Below, in pieces: positions 14,083 through 23,989 of a stretch of 64,000 nt of DNA (its first letter is position 1; every line of letters begins with the position of its first letter). The notes under the pieces are model-generated. The model did not search any database. It was given only the letters and a program-made list of their open reading frames with translations, and was not told where the DNA came from. The translations under genes were made by a program, and so were the position numbers. The DNA comes from Gavia stellata (taxonomy: Eukaryota; Chordata; Aves; Gaviiformes; Gaviidae): contig NC_082601.1 of the NCBI RefSeq assembly GCF_030936135.1, forward strand, positions 43,762,590 through 43,826,589, written 5' to 3'.

Positions 14083-14153
14083 GACGGCGGGCGAGGCCTG
14101 GGCCGGGCCTCCGGCGGGCGGGCGGCGGGTCCGGCCCTCAGCGCGGCGGGCGG

Positions 14154-14193
14154 TCCCGGGACCCCGGGACCCCGGGACCCCGGGACCCCGGGG
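14154..14193 (+). repeat. Short tandem repeat of CCGGGAC
   Basis: Four to five consecutive copies of an 8-bp unit (CCGGGACC) within the CpG-rich spacer between the Met and Ser tRNA genes. The unit is nearly palindromic. Confidence 0.85.
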
Positions 14194-14292
14194 CCGGGCG
14201 GGCTCCGTCGGGGCAGCAGCGGCCGCCGTCAGGCCGGCGGCGGGAACGCACGCCGGTTAGCGAGGGGCGGGGCTGCGGGCGGCGCGGGGCGG

Positions 14293-14374
14293 GACGAGGT
14301 GGCCGAGTGGTGAAGGCGATGGACTGCTAATCCATTGTGCTCTGCACGCGTGGGTTCGAATCCCACCCTCGTCG
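14293..14374 (+). tRNA. tRNA-Ser (GCT)
   Basis: 82 nt, sequence matches the minus-strand copy at 13,518-13,599 and closes the mirrored quartet. Anticodon GCT in loop CTGCTAA. T run at 14,378-14,382. Confidence 0.96.
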
Positions 14375-15389
14375 GGATTTTTGCTGCAGGGCGGGGGGGG
14401 AATGGGGACAGCCCGAGTTGGCGTGTCCGGCGGCCGGGGCTGGCTCAAGCTCCTGCCTGGCACACGGGGACCCTGGGCTCGACTCCCAGCAGTGTCTGAG
14501 CCCCGGGGGGGGGTCTAGTAGCAAGTGCCTGGTCCGCCATGGCAACTGCATTCTCCCAAGGGGAAGAGGTCGCCAGTCCCCCCGCCGTAGTGTTTTACTG
14601 TGGAAAGGGGATGGCAGGAGGAAAACCCGGGCAGAAGAAATTGAAGAAGCATCTAAAAGGGCAGCCAGGTCCTGGCATGGAGGTGGCTGGAAGTCTTTTA
14701 TCCAAGACTCATGGAAAAAAAACCACTCAGAAATCCTTAAAAGAACTATTATCGGCAGAAGGTGGCTGTTAAGCAATAAGACAATAACCCTCCGAAAGAG
14801 GAGGGCGCAACCGGAAAGCAAACTGGGACAAATGCAGCGTGAAGTCACAATGAAATGGATACCTTGGGGAGCGAGCGCAGAGGAGATGGGATTTCCATTG
14901 GAGGTGTCCGTGAACGTACCTCTTCCTTTTAACTGCAAAAAAGAAAGAAAGACCAAAAAGCGGAGTGCAAATCCCATCTTGCACAGGATGGGAGCCTGAA
15001 GGGGGAGAGGAAGGTGGCTCAGTGCCATGCTGCCCCGAGCCCTGGTTAGCACCGGTATGCCCGGTGGCTCCGGGCGAGCTGCCCGGAGAGGGACCCAAAC
15101 AAAGAGCTGGTGGAACGGCTCCCTGCACCCCACCCGGCGGGGGGATTAGCCCTCTCCTGCAGCTAATCCTGGCCACCCGACATGTCCGGGCACCCTGGGA
15201 AGGTAACTGAGACGCTGCCAGGTCCCTCCTGCCAGCCCTGCTAGGTATGAGTCTGGCAGGCTGCCTGCAGGGAGGGCAGCCATGCCGGGGGTCAGGTCCT
15301 GCACACGGGGCTTGCAGGTGCCGCAGGGCAAGGGCAGGAGCGGGACCTGAGTGGGAAGGATTCCTTGGTCAGTGTCCAATTCCTTGGCC
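14375..15389. other. Gene-free spacer
   Basis: No exon with recognisable homology. GC-rich at the left, then ordinary composition. A T-arm-like relic (CTGGGCTCGACTCCCAG, 14,472-14,488) lacks the rest of a tRNA. Any signal-peptide exon of the following VMO1-like gene would lie here, but none was identified. Confidence 0.5.
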
Positions 15390-16128
15390 GTGTCCAACAG
15401 GGGACCCTGGGGAGACTGGCCTGGCCGGAGATGTGCCCCAAGGGCTCCTACTCCAGCGGCATCAGCTTCAAGGTGCAGCCTCTGCACCAGTGCCCATGGC
15501 TGGTCTGGGGACCCCGCTCCTGCGGTGAGTTAACCCTCCGACCTCTGTTCCCTCGCAGGTAGAGGCATCCCAGGGGGTCATGGAGGACGACACAGGGCTC
15601 AACGGGATTCGGCTGCACTGCTCCCGTGGCAGGGACCCCAGTGGTGGCTACACAGCCGAGTCCCAGAGCGGCAGGTGAGCCCCCAGCCCCTCCCTGTCCC
15701 CTCCCCGTGGCTGGATAGCCTTCTCCACGGCTACCCCCAGCTCGGAAGGGCTTGCACTCTCTCCTCCTCCCACACCCCCCGGCCTTGGCACCAACCGGCT
15801 TCTCTCTCCCCCATCTAGGTGGGGCCACTGGTCAGAGGCCTGCTGGTGCCCGCACCGAGGGTGGCTGGCGGCTGGGGGCTTCGCGCTGCAGGTCCAGGTG
15901 CCCCAGTGTGGGCTCCTGAGCGATGAAGTGACCGCCACCAGCGCCTGCTTTGCCTGCTCTGACAGTCACATCCTGGAGGGGCCGGGGTCCGCCTGGAGCC
16001 AGTGGGGTGGCTGGAGCCCCCAGTGCCCCAGGGCAGTGTGCGGCATCCAGATGCGGCAGGATCCTGCGCGGGGGCTGAAGAGGGACAACACAGCCGTGAG
16101 TAATCTGTGTCTCTTCTGCTGCCTGTAA
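15390..16128 (+). CDS. VMO1-like (vitelline membrane outer layer protein 1 family), 5' end not found, frame break in first recognised exon
   Basis: VMO1 is a secreted beta-prism protein of the egg vitelline membrane outer layer and of epithelial secretions. Recognised exons: ~15,390-15,472, 15,559-15,674, 15,819-16,128 (TAA), with introns at the usual family positions (after FK before VEASQG; inside the R of SGRW). Family landmarks: GPWGDW, WPEMCPKGSYSSG, DDTGLNGIRLHCSRG, ESQSG, WGHWSEACWCP, GPGSAWSQWGGWSPQCP, VCGIQ, FCC near the C-terminus. In exon 1, GPWGDW and WPEMCP lie in different frames; one base fewer than expected separates them. No hydrophobic signal peptide is in frame upstream. 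Exons 2 and 3 are open with cysteines kept. It may be a recent pseudogene, an assembly error, or a gene with an unseen 5' exon. It sits 2.1 kb past the MCM3AP poly(A) signal on the same strand. Confidence 0.68.
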
Positions 16129-16679
16129 CAAGCACTGGAAACCCACTGCAGGGCACCCGATCCCATGACGCAGCTCCACAGCAGAGCCTGTGCCTGAGGT
16201 CCCCTCTCCCAGGACCCCACATCCACCTGGAGATGCCTTAGCCCTGGTACCCTCAGGGGGCACCTTCCCCTCATCCCCATGGGCTCCATCATTGCACAAG
16301 TGCTGCTGCTGGGCCCCCAACACCTACCCCACTTCCCAGAGATTCTCCCAACTCGTTTCTGCCCCCACCCAGACTTCCAGATATTCCCCAGCATCTACAG
16401 GACTGTCCCTGTCCTACCCTGAAATGAGCTTTCGGCAAAAACATGCACCCAGACTATGCCGGGGCAGCATTGTCATTGGGAGGGGGCAAACTGGGGCAGA
16501 GAAGTGGGGAGCCACGGCCGGCCCTGCCAGGACGCCGGGATGCATCTCCCACTAAAGGGGGTAACCGAGAAGTTGCAGCTGGACACTCCTCAAAGGGCAA
16601 AGGATGGGACGCTGCGGGCACTGGCAGAAATCCCGATAGGGCAGAAGGGAGTGGGGCCACTGGGGACCCCTACTCAAGG
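16129..16679. other. Gene-free spacer
   Basis: Between the VMO1-like stop and the first inverted-repeat arm of the tRNA array. No gene, relic or repeat recognised. Confidence 0.5.
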
Positions 16680-16841
16680 CAGAGACCCCCAGCAGTGCCC
16701 CCAGCTTGGGGCAGGGAGGAAAAAGAGCCACGGGTCCAAGGCACCACTGGGAGTCGAACCCAGGATCTCCTGTTTACTAGACAGGCGCTTTAACCAGCTG
16801 AGCCATGGTGCCCACATACCCCACAGCCATGGGGTGCCCCA
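16680..16841 (+). repeat. Inverted repeat arm A around tRNA-Thr
   Basis: About 160 bp, including the Thr gene and both flanks, reappears as reverse complement at 26,390-26,552. Shared flanking words outside the tRNA include AGAGACCCCCAGCAGTGCCC, GGCAGGGAGGAAAAAGAGCC and CCCCACAGCCATGGGGTGCC. Confidence 0.85.
16739..16812 (-). tRNA. tRNA-Thr (AGT)
   Basis: 74 nt on the minus strand: GGCACCATGGCTCAGC start, anticodon stem CTGTC / AACAG region with AGT anticodon, T loop TTCGACT, acceptor stem fully paired. Confidence 0.94.
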
Positions 16842-17103
16842 CAGCCACAGGGTATGCCAAGGCCATGGCCATGGCACCTGCCCAGCCCCTGTCTCCATCC
16901 CACTACCACCTCAACACCAATGTCAGAGAAATGGGCCTGGGCACAGGGTTGGGACCCCAGGAACGGGGGGCAGTCCTGTGTGTCACGCTAGGCTCAAAGC
17001 CCCAGCAACTGCGGGGTGTCCCTGGGGATAAAAGTCAATGGTGAGGTTTGGAATGAGCTCTGTGCCAGCCGGGCAGGAGTGGGGCGGTGGGTGGCCAAAA
17101 GGA

Positions 17104-17175
17104 GGGCTCGTCCGGGAGTTGAACCCGGGACCTCTCGCACCCTAAGCGAGAATCATACCCCTAGACCAACGAGCC
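17104..17175 (-). tRNA. tRNA-Pro (AGG)
   Basis: 72 nt on the minus strand; GGCTCGTTGGTCTAGGGG start, loop TTAGGGT, T arm CCCGGGTTCAACTCCCGG. Followed on its strand by TCCTTTTGG, a Pol III stop. First unit of the Pro(-)/Ser(+) module. Confidence 0.96.
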
Positions 17176-17469
17176 GGGGTGCACAGCTGCCCAGGCACCC
17201 CAACCCTGTGCTGGACATTGGGGTGCTGGGGGGGGGGCAGTGCTGCCCAGGGACCCCAGGGCCCCGGGCGCCACTTTTTGGGGATGGGCCGTGCTGCCAG
17301 GCCTTGGGGAGCAGAGCGGGGCTGAGGGTGTGTGCACGGATGCACTGGCCACCCTGGAGACTTTCCTGCTTCCCAGGACAACCAGGTGCCCAGGGGAGAC
17401 CAATGGGTGCCCGGGGCAGGTGTCCCGCTCCCCCCCGCCCACCCCCCCCCCCCAGTCCTTGGGGCTAAG

Positions 17470-17551
17470 GCTGTGATGGCCGAGGGGTGAAGGCGTTGGA
17501 CTCGAAATCCAATAGCGTTTCCCTGCGCAGGTTCGAATCCTGCTCACAGCG
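17470..17551 (+). tRNA. tRNA-Ser (CGA)
   Basis: 82 nt, loop CTCGAAA, long variable arm, ends GCTCACAGCG. One base in the variable arm (ATAGCG) differs from the ATAGGG of the other Ser copies and unpairs one position. TTTT at 17,557-17,560. Confidence 0.94.
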
Positions 17552-17921
17552 AGAGCTTTTACCCGCTGCTATGGGAGCCAGCCTGGGGCTGGGGTTGGGA
17601 GGGTGGGAGTGGGCTAGGGTCCACGGTAGTCCCGGCCCTGCACCTCACCTCCTCCCTGGGAAGCAGCTTCTGCACCAGGGAACCTGCTCCCTGGCAGCCC
17701 AGGAGGGTGAGGCAAGGTAAGGCAGGGAGCCATGGACCACTTGCCCTGGGGCCAGGTGAAATCCTCCTCTCTGAGGAAGGACCACCCAGAGAGACTGGGG
17801 ACCCACAGCCATGGGGTGTCAGTTGTGGGTTTATGTGCAGATGCTTTTACCAGTGGGCCGGTGGCCAGCTGGGACCCACACCCAGCCCAGGCCTGTGGGG
17901 CCAAGGGGGAGGGCTAGGGAG

Positions 17922-17993
17922 CCCAACGCAGGCTTGGGGTATGGTTCCACCTTCAGATGCAAGAGGACCTGGGTCCAACTCCCAGAGGAGTTC
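17922..17993 (+). pseudogene. tRNA-Pro relic
   Basis: Alignable to tRNA-Pro from the D arm onward (GGGGTATGGTTC, GCAAGAGG, CTGGGTCCAACTCCCAG) and to the downstream CTCCCTTTGGGCA flank. The acceptor stem and anticodon stem are lost. Confidence 0.6.
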
Positions 17994-18291
17994 TCCCTTT
18001 GGGCAAAGCCCACCCTGCTTTTGTCTGGGGAGTACAGAGCTTATTTGGGGTCAGCTGTTGGCTTTCGTCCTGTTGTTCCCCCAGACAGTCACCACAGCTT
18101 TGGGCTGGGAAGGGCAAGTGGGGCAGCTCCCTCTCTCAGGGGTCCTGGCACCCACTGCGCCCACTGTGCACCACTGCTGCCCTCCCAGTCCTGGGCCAGC
18201 TGCACCCGCAGGCAGCCCCAGGGCTTTTCTGTGGGGCCCTGGGGGTCTCTGCCAGCCAGTAGAGAGCGGGGTCTGGGGAGGCAAAAGTGCA

Positions 18292-18363
18292 TGGAGATGC
18301 TGGGGGTTGAACCCAGGGCCTCTTACATGCAAAGCAAGCACTCTCCCGCTGAGCTACATCCCC
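18292..18363 (-). tRNA. tRNA-Ala (TGC)
   Basis: 72 nt on the minus strand; GGGGATGTAGCTCAGCGG start, loop TTTGCAT, T arm CTGGGTTCAACCCCCAG. The D stem reads GCGG-GAGAG as in the CGC copies, and the anticodon-arm flank carries one change (GAGTGCTTGC). Confidence 0.92.
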
Positions 18364-18613
18364 TGGTATGTGGGCAGGACTGTGCCCAGAGGTCCCTGAT
18401 GACCCCCGTGGTCCAGCTGCCCCCACAGCCACTGGGGCGAGGGCAGTTATGTGCTGTGGCCACCTCCAAACGCTGGCCCCACATCCTGGGTAAAGTAAGA
18501 TGGACTTCCCAGCTCCAGGCTGTGCCAGAGGCAAAAAGCAACAACAGCCACCCTCACCAACCCCCAAAATTGTGGGGCGTAGATGCTGGGGGTGCATTGG
18601 GGTGCAGCACCCC

Positions 18614-18685
18614 GGCTCGTTGGTCTAGGGGTATGATTCTCGCTTCGGGTGCAAGAGGTCCCGGGTTCAACTCCCGGACGAGCCC
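18614..18685 (+). tRNA. tRNA-Pro (CGG)
   Basis: 72 nt, loop TTCGGGT. One mismatch in the anticodon stem (GCAAG where other copies have GCGAG). Downstream TCCTTTTGGG. Confidence 0.9.
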
Positions 18686-18962
18686 TCCTTTTGGGCACCT
18701 ACCTTCCTCGGCTGGTGCATGGGACCGTGGCATAACCAGGGCACCATGAGGGCAGCGGTGCCCAGCACAAAGAGGCTGGTGCTATGTCCTAGCTGGCTGC
18801 GTTCCCGTGGGCAGGAAGGACCCCCAAGAGCTGGCAGCGTGTGCCCTGAGGGTCTGTTTTTGGGGTCAAGGCCCTTGGGACAGAGCAGGGTGAGCAGTGG
18901 GCAGTGAGGCAACAGTGAGGGGTGAGGGGACTTGTTCAGGGCCCCACCCCTGCCCATGCAGA

Positions 18963-19034
18963 GGGGATGTAGCTCAGCGGTAGAGCGCTTGCTTTGCATG
19001 TAAGAGGCCCTGGGTTCAACCCCCAGCATCTCCA
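18963..19034 (+). tRNA. tRNA-Ala (TGC)
   Basis: 72 nt, GGGGATGTAGCTCAGCGGTA start, loop TTTGCAT, ends GCATCTCCA, then CGTCTTTTTCC as terminator. Paired with the Pro gene 277 bp upstream. Confidence 0.96.
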
Positions 19035-19322
19035 CGTCTTTTTCCCCATGAAACCCATTGTGTCCCTGCGCATCGCTGGAGGATGCTTCCCTTTGGTTCC
19101 TGCCCTCTGGCGAGGCTCTGCTGCTCCTGGATTTTTTCCCAACTCTTGGTAAATACCCCCGGATGTTCCCTTTTCCCAACCCTGGCACATGTGAGTACTG
19201 GGGCTGCCAAGGAGTACTGGGACTGTGCAGATGCCCCCACACCAGGCTGGGGGGTATTTTCCCCCCAGAGGCAGACCCCAGGGCAAAGCCTAGGTGTCCC
19301 CACCCCAGGGGGGATGCCAGGG

Positions 19323-19404
19323 GCTGTGATGGCCGAGGGGTGAAGGCGTTGGACTTGAAATCCAATAGGGTTTCCCTGCGCAGGTTCGAATCCTGCTCAC
19401 AGCG
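19323..19404 (+). tRNA. tRNA-Ser (TGA)
   Basis: 82 nt, identical in design to the Ser CGA genes but with loop CTTGAAA, so anticodon TGA. This is the only TGA copy seen in the window. GAGAGCTTTTAG follows. Confidence 0.95.
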
Positions 19405-19511
19405 AGAGCTTTTAGCCATGGCTGGAAGGGGTAGGGGGCCAGGGAAGCCCCATCGCATGGGAACGCAGCACTCTATGCAGTTGTCCTTCTCCTGCGCTGG
19501 GCACTGGTGGG

Positions 19512-19547
19512 CCTGTGGGACCCTGGGTTCCACTCCCAGACGAGCCC
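19512..19547 (+). pseudogene. tRNA-Pro 3'-half relic
   Basis: GGGACCCTGGGTTCCACTCC and AGACGAGCCC match the T arm and acceptor strand of tRNA-Pro, followed by the usual TTCTTTTGGCCACCCACC flank. The 5' half is not alignable. Confidence 0.65.
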
Positions 19548-19935
19548 TTCTTTTGGCCACCCACCACCAGGCACAGCCCCTGCATGGACAGGGCACGGAT
19601 GGGGCGACGCCGCCCAGCACAGGGGTGACGGGTGGCCTCACTGCTTGGAGCGAGGTGCTGCCTGCTGCCCCATGGGCAGAGACACAACACAGCCATGGCC
19701 AGGGCTCATCCCCTCCTGGGTGGGGAAAGGGCTGTCAGGGCAGTGGGGGATGGCAGAGCGGGGCCCTTCTGCCACCACGTCCCTGCTGGGCAGCTCTGCC
19801 CCGGGGGCCGTTGTGCAGGGTGCGGCCACGCGGCATCTCCTTTGGGGATGCCTTCCAGAGGTAGAAGTGGAGTTTATCACCACTGCCGCGTGGTGGTAAA
19901 GTCACTGGAGGAGGTTTGTTTGAGGAGGCAAAAGC

Positions 19936-20007
19936 TGGAGATGCTGGGGATTGAACCCAGGGCCTCTTACATGCGAAGCAAGCGCTCTCCCGCTGAGCTA
20001 CATCCCC
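19936..20007 (-). tRNA. tRNA-Ala (CGC)
   Basis: 72 nt on the minus strand, loop TTCGCAT, D loop AGCGGGAGAG, T loop TTCAATC, paired acceptor stem. One of two CGC copies (other at 39,500). Confidence 0.94.
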
Positions 20008-20277
20008 TTGCCTGGAGGCTGCCTGGGGGCTACCTGCTCCCAGGGGTCCTGCTGCCCGCTCTGGTCCTCATGGCCCCATGGCTTTTGGAGTCAGGGCAGT
20101 TACAGCCCATGACCATGTCCAGGTGCCAGCCCTGCAGCCTGGGCAGAGCAAGGGGGACCTCCCAGCTGTGAACATCCCTCAGGGCCAAAAAGAGTTTCCT
20201 CAGCTCCCACCTCACACCAACCAGTTCCCTGGGAACTGGAGCTCAAGCAGGGGGTTCCTGCCCCAATGTAGCACCCC

Positions 20278-20349
20278 GGCTCGTTGGTCTAGGGGTATGA
20301 TTCTCGCTTCGGGTGCGAGAGGTCCCGGGTTCAACTCCCGGACGAGCCC
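20278..20349 (+). tRNA. tRNA-Pro (CGG)
   Basis: 72 nt, loop TTCGGGT with fully paired CTCGC/GCGAG stem. TTCTTTTAGG downstream. Confidence 0.96.
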
Positions 20350-20642
20350 TTCTTTTAGGCACCTGGCTTTCTCAGCTACTATGCGTGGCCCCAGCCTATG
20401 GTGGGACCAGGGCCAGGATGGTGGGAAGGCACTGGTGCCTGGTGCAGCGAGGACAGGCAGAGTATTTGGGGTGGGCACTGCCAGGGTAGAGCCCCTTAGA
20501 AGCACCAGTGGGAATGGTGGAGCGTAGCCCCTGATGGTCTGTTTTTGGGGCCCTTGGGGAAGAGTAGAGTGATAAGTAGGCAATGGGGCAGTGGTGGGGG
20601 GTGAGGGGAGTTGCACAGGCCCCCAGTCCTGCCCATGTACAG

Positions 20643-20714
20643 GGGGATGTAGCTCAGCGGTAGAGCGCTTGCTTTGCATGTAAGAGGCCCTGGGTTCAAC
20701 CCCCAGCATCTCCA
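20643..20714 (+). tRNA. tRNA-Ala (TGC)
   Basis: 72 nt, loop TTTGCAT, ends GCATCTCCA with TGTCCTTTTGCC behind. Lies 293 bp downstream of tRNA-Pro(CGG) and faces the minus-strand tRNA-Pro(AGG). Confidence 0.96.
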
Positions 20715-21065
20715 TGTCCTTTTGCCTCCCCAGACCCCCCTCCCTGCCAGCTTCAGGGCTGGCAGAGCCCCACAGAAACCCCCAGAAAAGCCCTGGGTTT
20801 TCCTGTGGGCATGGCTGGCCTGGGGCTGATTCCCAGCACCTGCAGCCTGTGGAGAAATGCCCGCAGCTCTTTCCCTCCCCTGCCTGGGCACTGCGCAGTG
20901 TGGGGGCAGCTTGTCTCACTTCCCCAGGGGGTTTGGGGTGAATGTTGGTGTTTGCAGGGGCTGCCAAGCTGCTGAGGCTGCCCGTCTCCCCTATGCTGGG
21001 CAGCGTCACCCCATCTGTGCCCTGCTCGTGCAGGGGCTGTGCCCGGCGGTGGGTGGCCAAAAGGA

Positions 21066-21137
21066 GGGCTCGTCCGGGAGTTGAACCCGGGACCTCTCGC
21101 ACCCTAAGCGAGAATCATACCCCTAGACCAACGAGCC
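21066..21137 (-). tRNA. tRNA-Pro (AGG)
   Basis: 72 nt on the minus strand, loop TTAGGGT, all stems paired, TCCTTTTGG terminator on its strand. Confidence 0.96.
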
Positions 21138-21666
21138 GGGGTGCACAGCTTTCCCCCAGCCCCAATCCTGTCCCCCCATGGCCCCACAGCCCTGGGGTCT
21201 GCACAGGCCAACCCATGCCCAGGACTGGTGTTGGGCAGCTGCCCCAGGTGCTGCCCTCTCCCTCCCCTCTGCTCTCTGGCCATCGGCTCCCCCACGTCGC
21301 CCAGGGACGAGGCACAGGGCGATGATGGGGAGCCACTCAGCATGCATCTCAGCAAAATGGTCCACACCTCCCCACGCCACTACCCCCGGCAGCTGCTTCC
21401 TCACGTCTCCCATGTCTGAAAAACCTGGAAAACAGCAGGGGAGCCTGTGTGCCTCCTGCTCTGGGGCCATTACAGCCCCTGCCTGGGGCATTGCTGGGGA
21501 CTCAGCCAGGGAGCAGGTTCCCTGGTACAGGGGAGGAGGAGCAGTGCTGGGGCTGTCCTGGCTCCCATCGCCCTCCCAGCCCAGCTCCCCCAAGAGCCCC
21601 GAGGGTCCCCAGCACGGGCGCTCCAGGACGGGCGCTCCAGGACCTGGAGCGGCAGATAAAAGCTCT

Positions 21667-21748
21667 CGCTGTGAGCAGGATTCGAACCTGCGCAGGGAAA
21701 CCCTATTGGATTTCGAGTCCAACGCCTTCACCCCTCGGCCATCACAGC
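21667..21748 (-). tRNA. tRNA-Ser (CGA)
   Basis: 82 nt on the minus strand, loop CTCGAAA, variable arm TAGGGTTTCCCTGC paired, AGAGCTTTTATC behind it. Confidence 0.96.
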
Positions 21749-22024
21749 CCAGCCCCAAGCACGTGGGGGGGGACCCCTGCCCGCAACGCCAGGCCCCCGT
21801 TGGTCTCCGCTGGGCACCCGGTTGCCCTGGGAAGCGGGAGAGTCTCCGGGGTGGCTGGTGCATCCCCACACACAGCCTCAGCCCTGCTCCGCTCGCCAGG
21901 GCCTGGCAGCAGGGCCCATCCCCAAAAAGCGGTGCACAGGGCCCTCAGTGCCAGGGGCAGCACTACCCCCTCAGCACCCCAATGTCTGGCACCAGGTGGG
22001 GGTGCCCGGGCAGCTGCACACCCC

Positions 22025-22096
22025 GGCTCGTTGGTCTAGGGGTATGATTCTCGCTTAGGGTGCGAGAGGTCCCGGGTTCAACTCCCGGACGAGCCC
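22025..22096 (+). tRNA. tRNA-Pro (AGG)
   Basis: 72 nt, loop TTAGGGT, paired stems, TCCTTTTGG behind. With the Ser gene at 21,667 it forms an inverted copy of the 17,104-17,551 module. Confidence 0.96.
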
Positions 22097-22447
22097 TCCT
22101 TTTGGCCACCCACCGCCGGGCACAGCCCCTGCACGAGCAGGGCACAGATGGGGTGACGCTGCCCAGCATAGGGGAGACGGGCAGCCTCAGCAGCTTGGCA
22201 GCCCCTGCAAACACCAACATTCACCCCAAACCCCCTGGGGAAGTGAGACAAGCTGCCCCCACACTGCATAGTGCCCAGGCAGGGGAGGGAAGGAGCTGCG
22301 GGCATTTCTCCACAGGCTGCAGGTGCTGGGAATCAGCCCCAGGCCAGCCATGCCCACAGGAAAACCCAGGGCTTTTCTGGGGGTTTCTGTGGGGCTCTGC
22401 CAGCCCTGAAGCTGGCAGGGAGGGGGGTCTGGGGAGGCAAAAGGACA

Positions 22448-22519
22448 TGGAGATGCTGGGGGTTGAACCCAGGGCCTCTTACATGCAAAGCAAGCACTCT
22501 ACCGCTGAGCTACATCCCC
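22448..22519 (-). tRNA. tRNA-Ala (TGC)
   Basis: 72 nt on the minus strand, loop TTTGCAT; carries the GAGTGCTTGC variant shared with the copy at 18,292. TGTCCTTTTGCC terminator on its strand. Confidence 0.94.
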
Positions 22520-22898
22520 CGGTACAAGGGCAGCAGTGGGCACCTGGAAAAGTCCCCTCATCTCTCCACTGCTGCCCCACTGCCCACTGCTCACCCTGCT
22601 CTGCCCCAAGGGCCCTGACCCCAAAATCAGAGCCTCGGACCACAAACTGATGGCAGCACCCGCTCTGCTCTGCAGTGCCCAATGCTGCCTCCAGCTTTCC
22701 CACCCCTTCCCCCATCTGCCTCCCTGCCCATGCACCCGGCAGCACCTTGCTGCCAGCTCTTGGGGGTCCAGCCTGCCCAAGGGGACGTGCCAGTTGGGAC
22801 ATGGGACCGACCCCGCTGTGCTGGCACCACTGCCCTCATCATGCCCTGCTTACGCCATGGTCCCATGTGCAGCTGGGGAAGGTGGGTGGCCAAAAGAA

Positions 22899-22970
22899 GG
22901 GCTCGTCCGGGAGTTGAACCCGGGACCTCTCGCACCCAAAGCGAGAATCATACCCCTAGACCAACGAGCC
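22899..22970 (-). tRNA. tRNA-Pro (TGG)
   Basis: 72 nt on the minus strand, loop TTTGGGT, so anticodon TGG. Same body as the AGG and CGG genes; TTCTTTTGG terminator. Copied at 42,606. Confidence 0.96.
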
Positions 22971-23330
22971 AGGGTGCTGCACCCCACTGCACCCCCAGCC
23001 TCTGCACCCCACACACTTTTGGGGGTTTCGGGGGGCAGCTGATGCTGCGGGCAGCCCTTGGCACACTCTGGGAGCAGGGAGGTCCCTCTTGCTGTAGCCG
23101 GTCCGTGGAGCCAGCAGCTGGAGGTGACCGTGGGACATCAGTGCCCAGCATCTCCAATTCCCACCATCTCCAGGGGTTTTCTTCCTCAAAACCATCTCCC
23201 TGGCCCTTGTAGTTGTTGAAATGGCTGATGCTTTGCAGCAACATCCCCCGCTGTTCTTCCTCCATGGGGCATCCCCCAAAGCCGATGTCCCCCTCTCACT
23301 TGCCTTTCTCATCATTCCCAGAAAATCCAC

Positions 23331-23565
23331 AGAATCACAGAATCACTAAGGTTGGAAGAGATCTGTAAGATCATCAAGTCCAACCATCAACACAACACCA
23401 CCATGCCCATTAAACCATGTCCCACAATGCCACATTTTGAACACCTCCAGTGATGGTGACTCCACCACCTCCCTGGGCAGCCTGTTCCAATGCTTCACCA
23501 CTCTCTGAGTAAAGAAATGTTTCCTAATATCCAGCCTGAATCTCCCCTGGCACAACTATTTCTGA
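23331..23565 (-). mobile_element. CR1 LINE, 3' part
   Basis: Reads in reverse complement from the octamer tail (AGAATCACAGAATCAC) through the 3' UTR into the reverse transcriptase C-terminus. On the minus strand the coding part gives [20 protein letters not shown] and [15 protein letters not shown]. 5'-truncated, as usual for CR1. The same insertion with the same flanks recurs at 43,031. Confidence 0.9.
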
Positions 23566-23917
23566 TCCCTCTCACTGCTTCCTTCCCCAGTCCCCTGGAG
23601 CTGCTGACCGAGGGGTTTGGGAGTTTGCAGGCATCGGGTGTCTGTTGGGTGCCCCAGGCTGCCAACGGGCCAGGACAGGGTGGGGGGGCTTTGGGGCAGA
23701 CCAAGGGCATGGTTGTCTGGACACAGACCATGGGTCAGGGGCTGCCTGTAGCTGTGCCGGGGGGGCAGCCAAGCGGCTGAGACAGTCCCGGCTGCAGTGC
23801 CATCACCGAGCCCACACCCTGCACCACAGTGCCAGGCAGAGCTGCCCACTGGGGATGTCACCCCATCTGTGCCCTGCTCGTGCAGGGGCTGTGCCCGGCG
23901 GTGGGTGGCCAAAAGGA

Positions 23918-23989
23918 GGGCTCGTCCGGGAGTTGAACCCGGGACCTCTCGCACCCTAAGCGAGAATCATACCCCTAGACCAACGAGCC
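23918..23989 (-). tRNA. tRNA-Pro (AGG)
   Basis: 72 nt on the minus strand, identical to the copy at 21,066. Loop TTAGGGT. Confidence 0.96.

Larger units (their letters stand above)
21006..22112. repeat. Direct repeat copy 1 (Pro-, Ser-, Pro+)
   Basis: A 1.1-kb block repeated at +2,852 bp (23,858-24,964). About five single-base differences were counted by eye, so the two copies are more than 99% identical. It contains three tRNA genes. Confidence 0.9.

Noticed and set aside
14472-14488. T-arm-like sequence CTGGGCTCGACTCCCAG as a further tRNA
   Set aside because: No D arm, anticodon arm or acceptor pairing can be built around it.
14327-15133. 268-codon minus-strand open frame next to tRNA-Ser
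   Set aside because: Overlaps the tRNA gene, shows no domain and has no convincing promoter or splice context.
20212-21102. Long minus-strand open frame (296 codons) and its repeats elsewhere in the array
   Set aside because: It runs straight through tRNA-Ala and tRNA-Pro genes and recurs wherever those genes are copied. The common peptide (PGVEPGTSRTLSENHTPRPT) is only an antisense reading of tRNA-Pro in GC-rich DNA.
21178-22047. 289-codon + strand open frame, repeated at 24,030-24,899
   Set aside because: Its conservation comes from the segmental duplication, it overlaps tRNA genes, and it resembles no known family.
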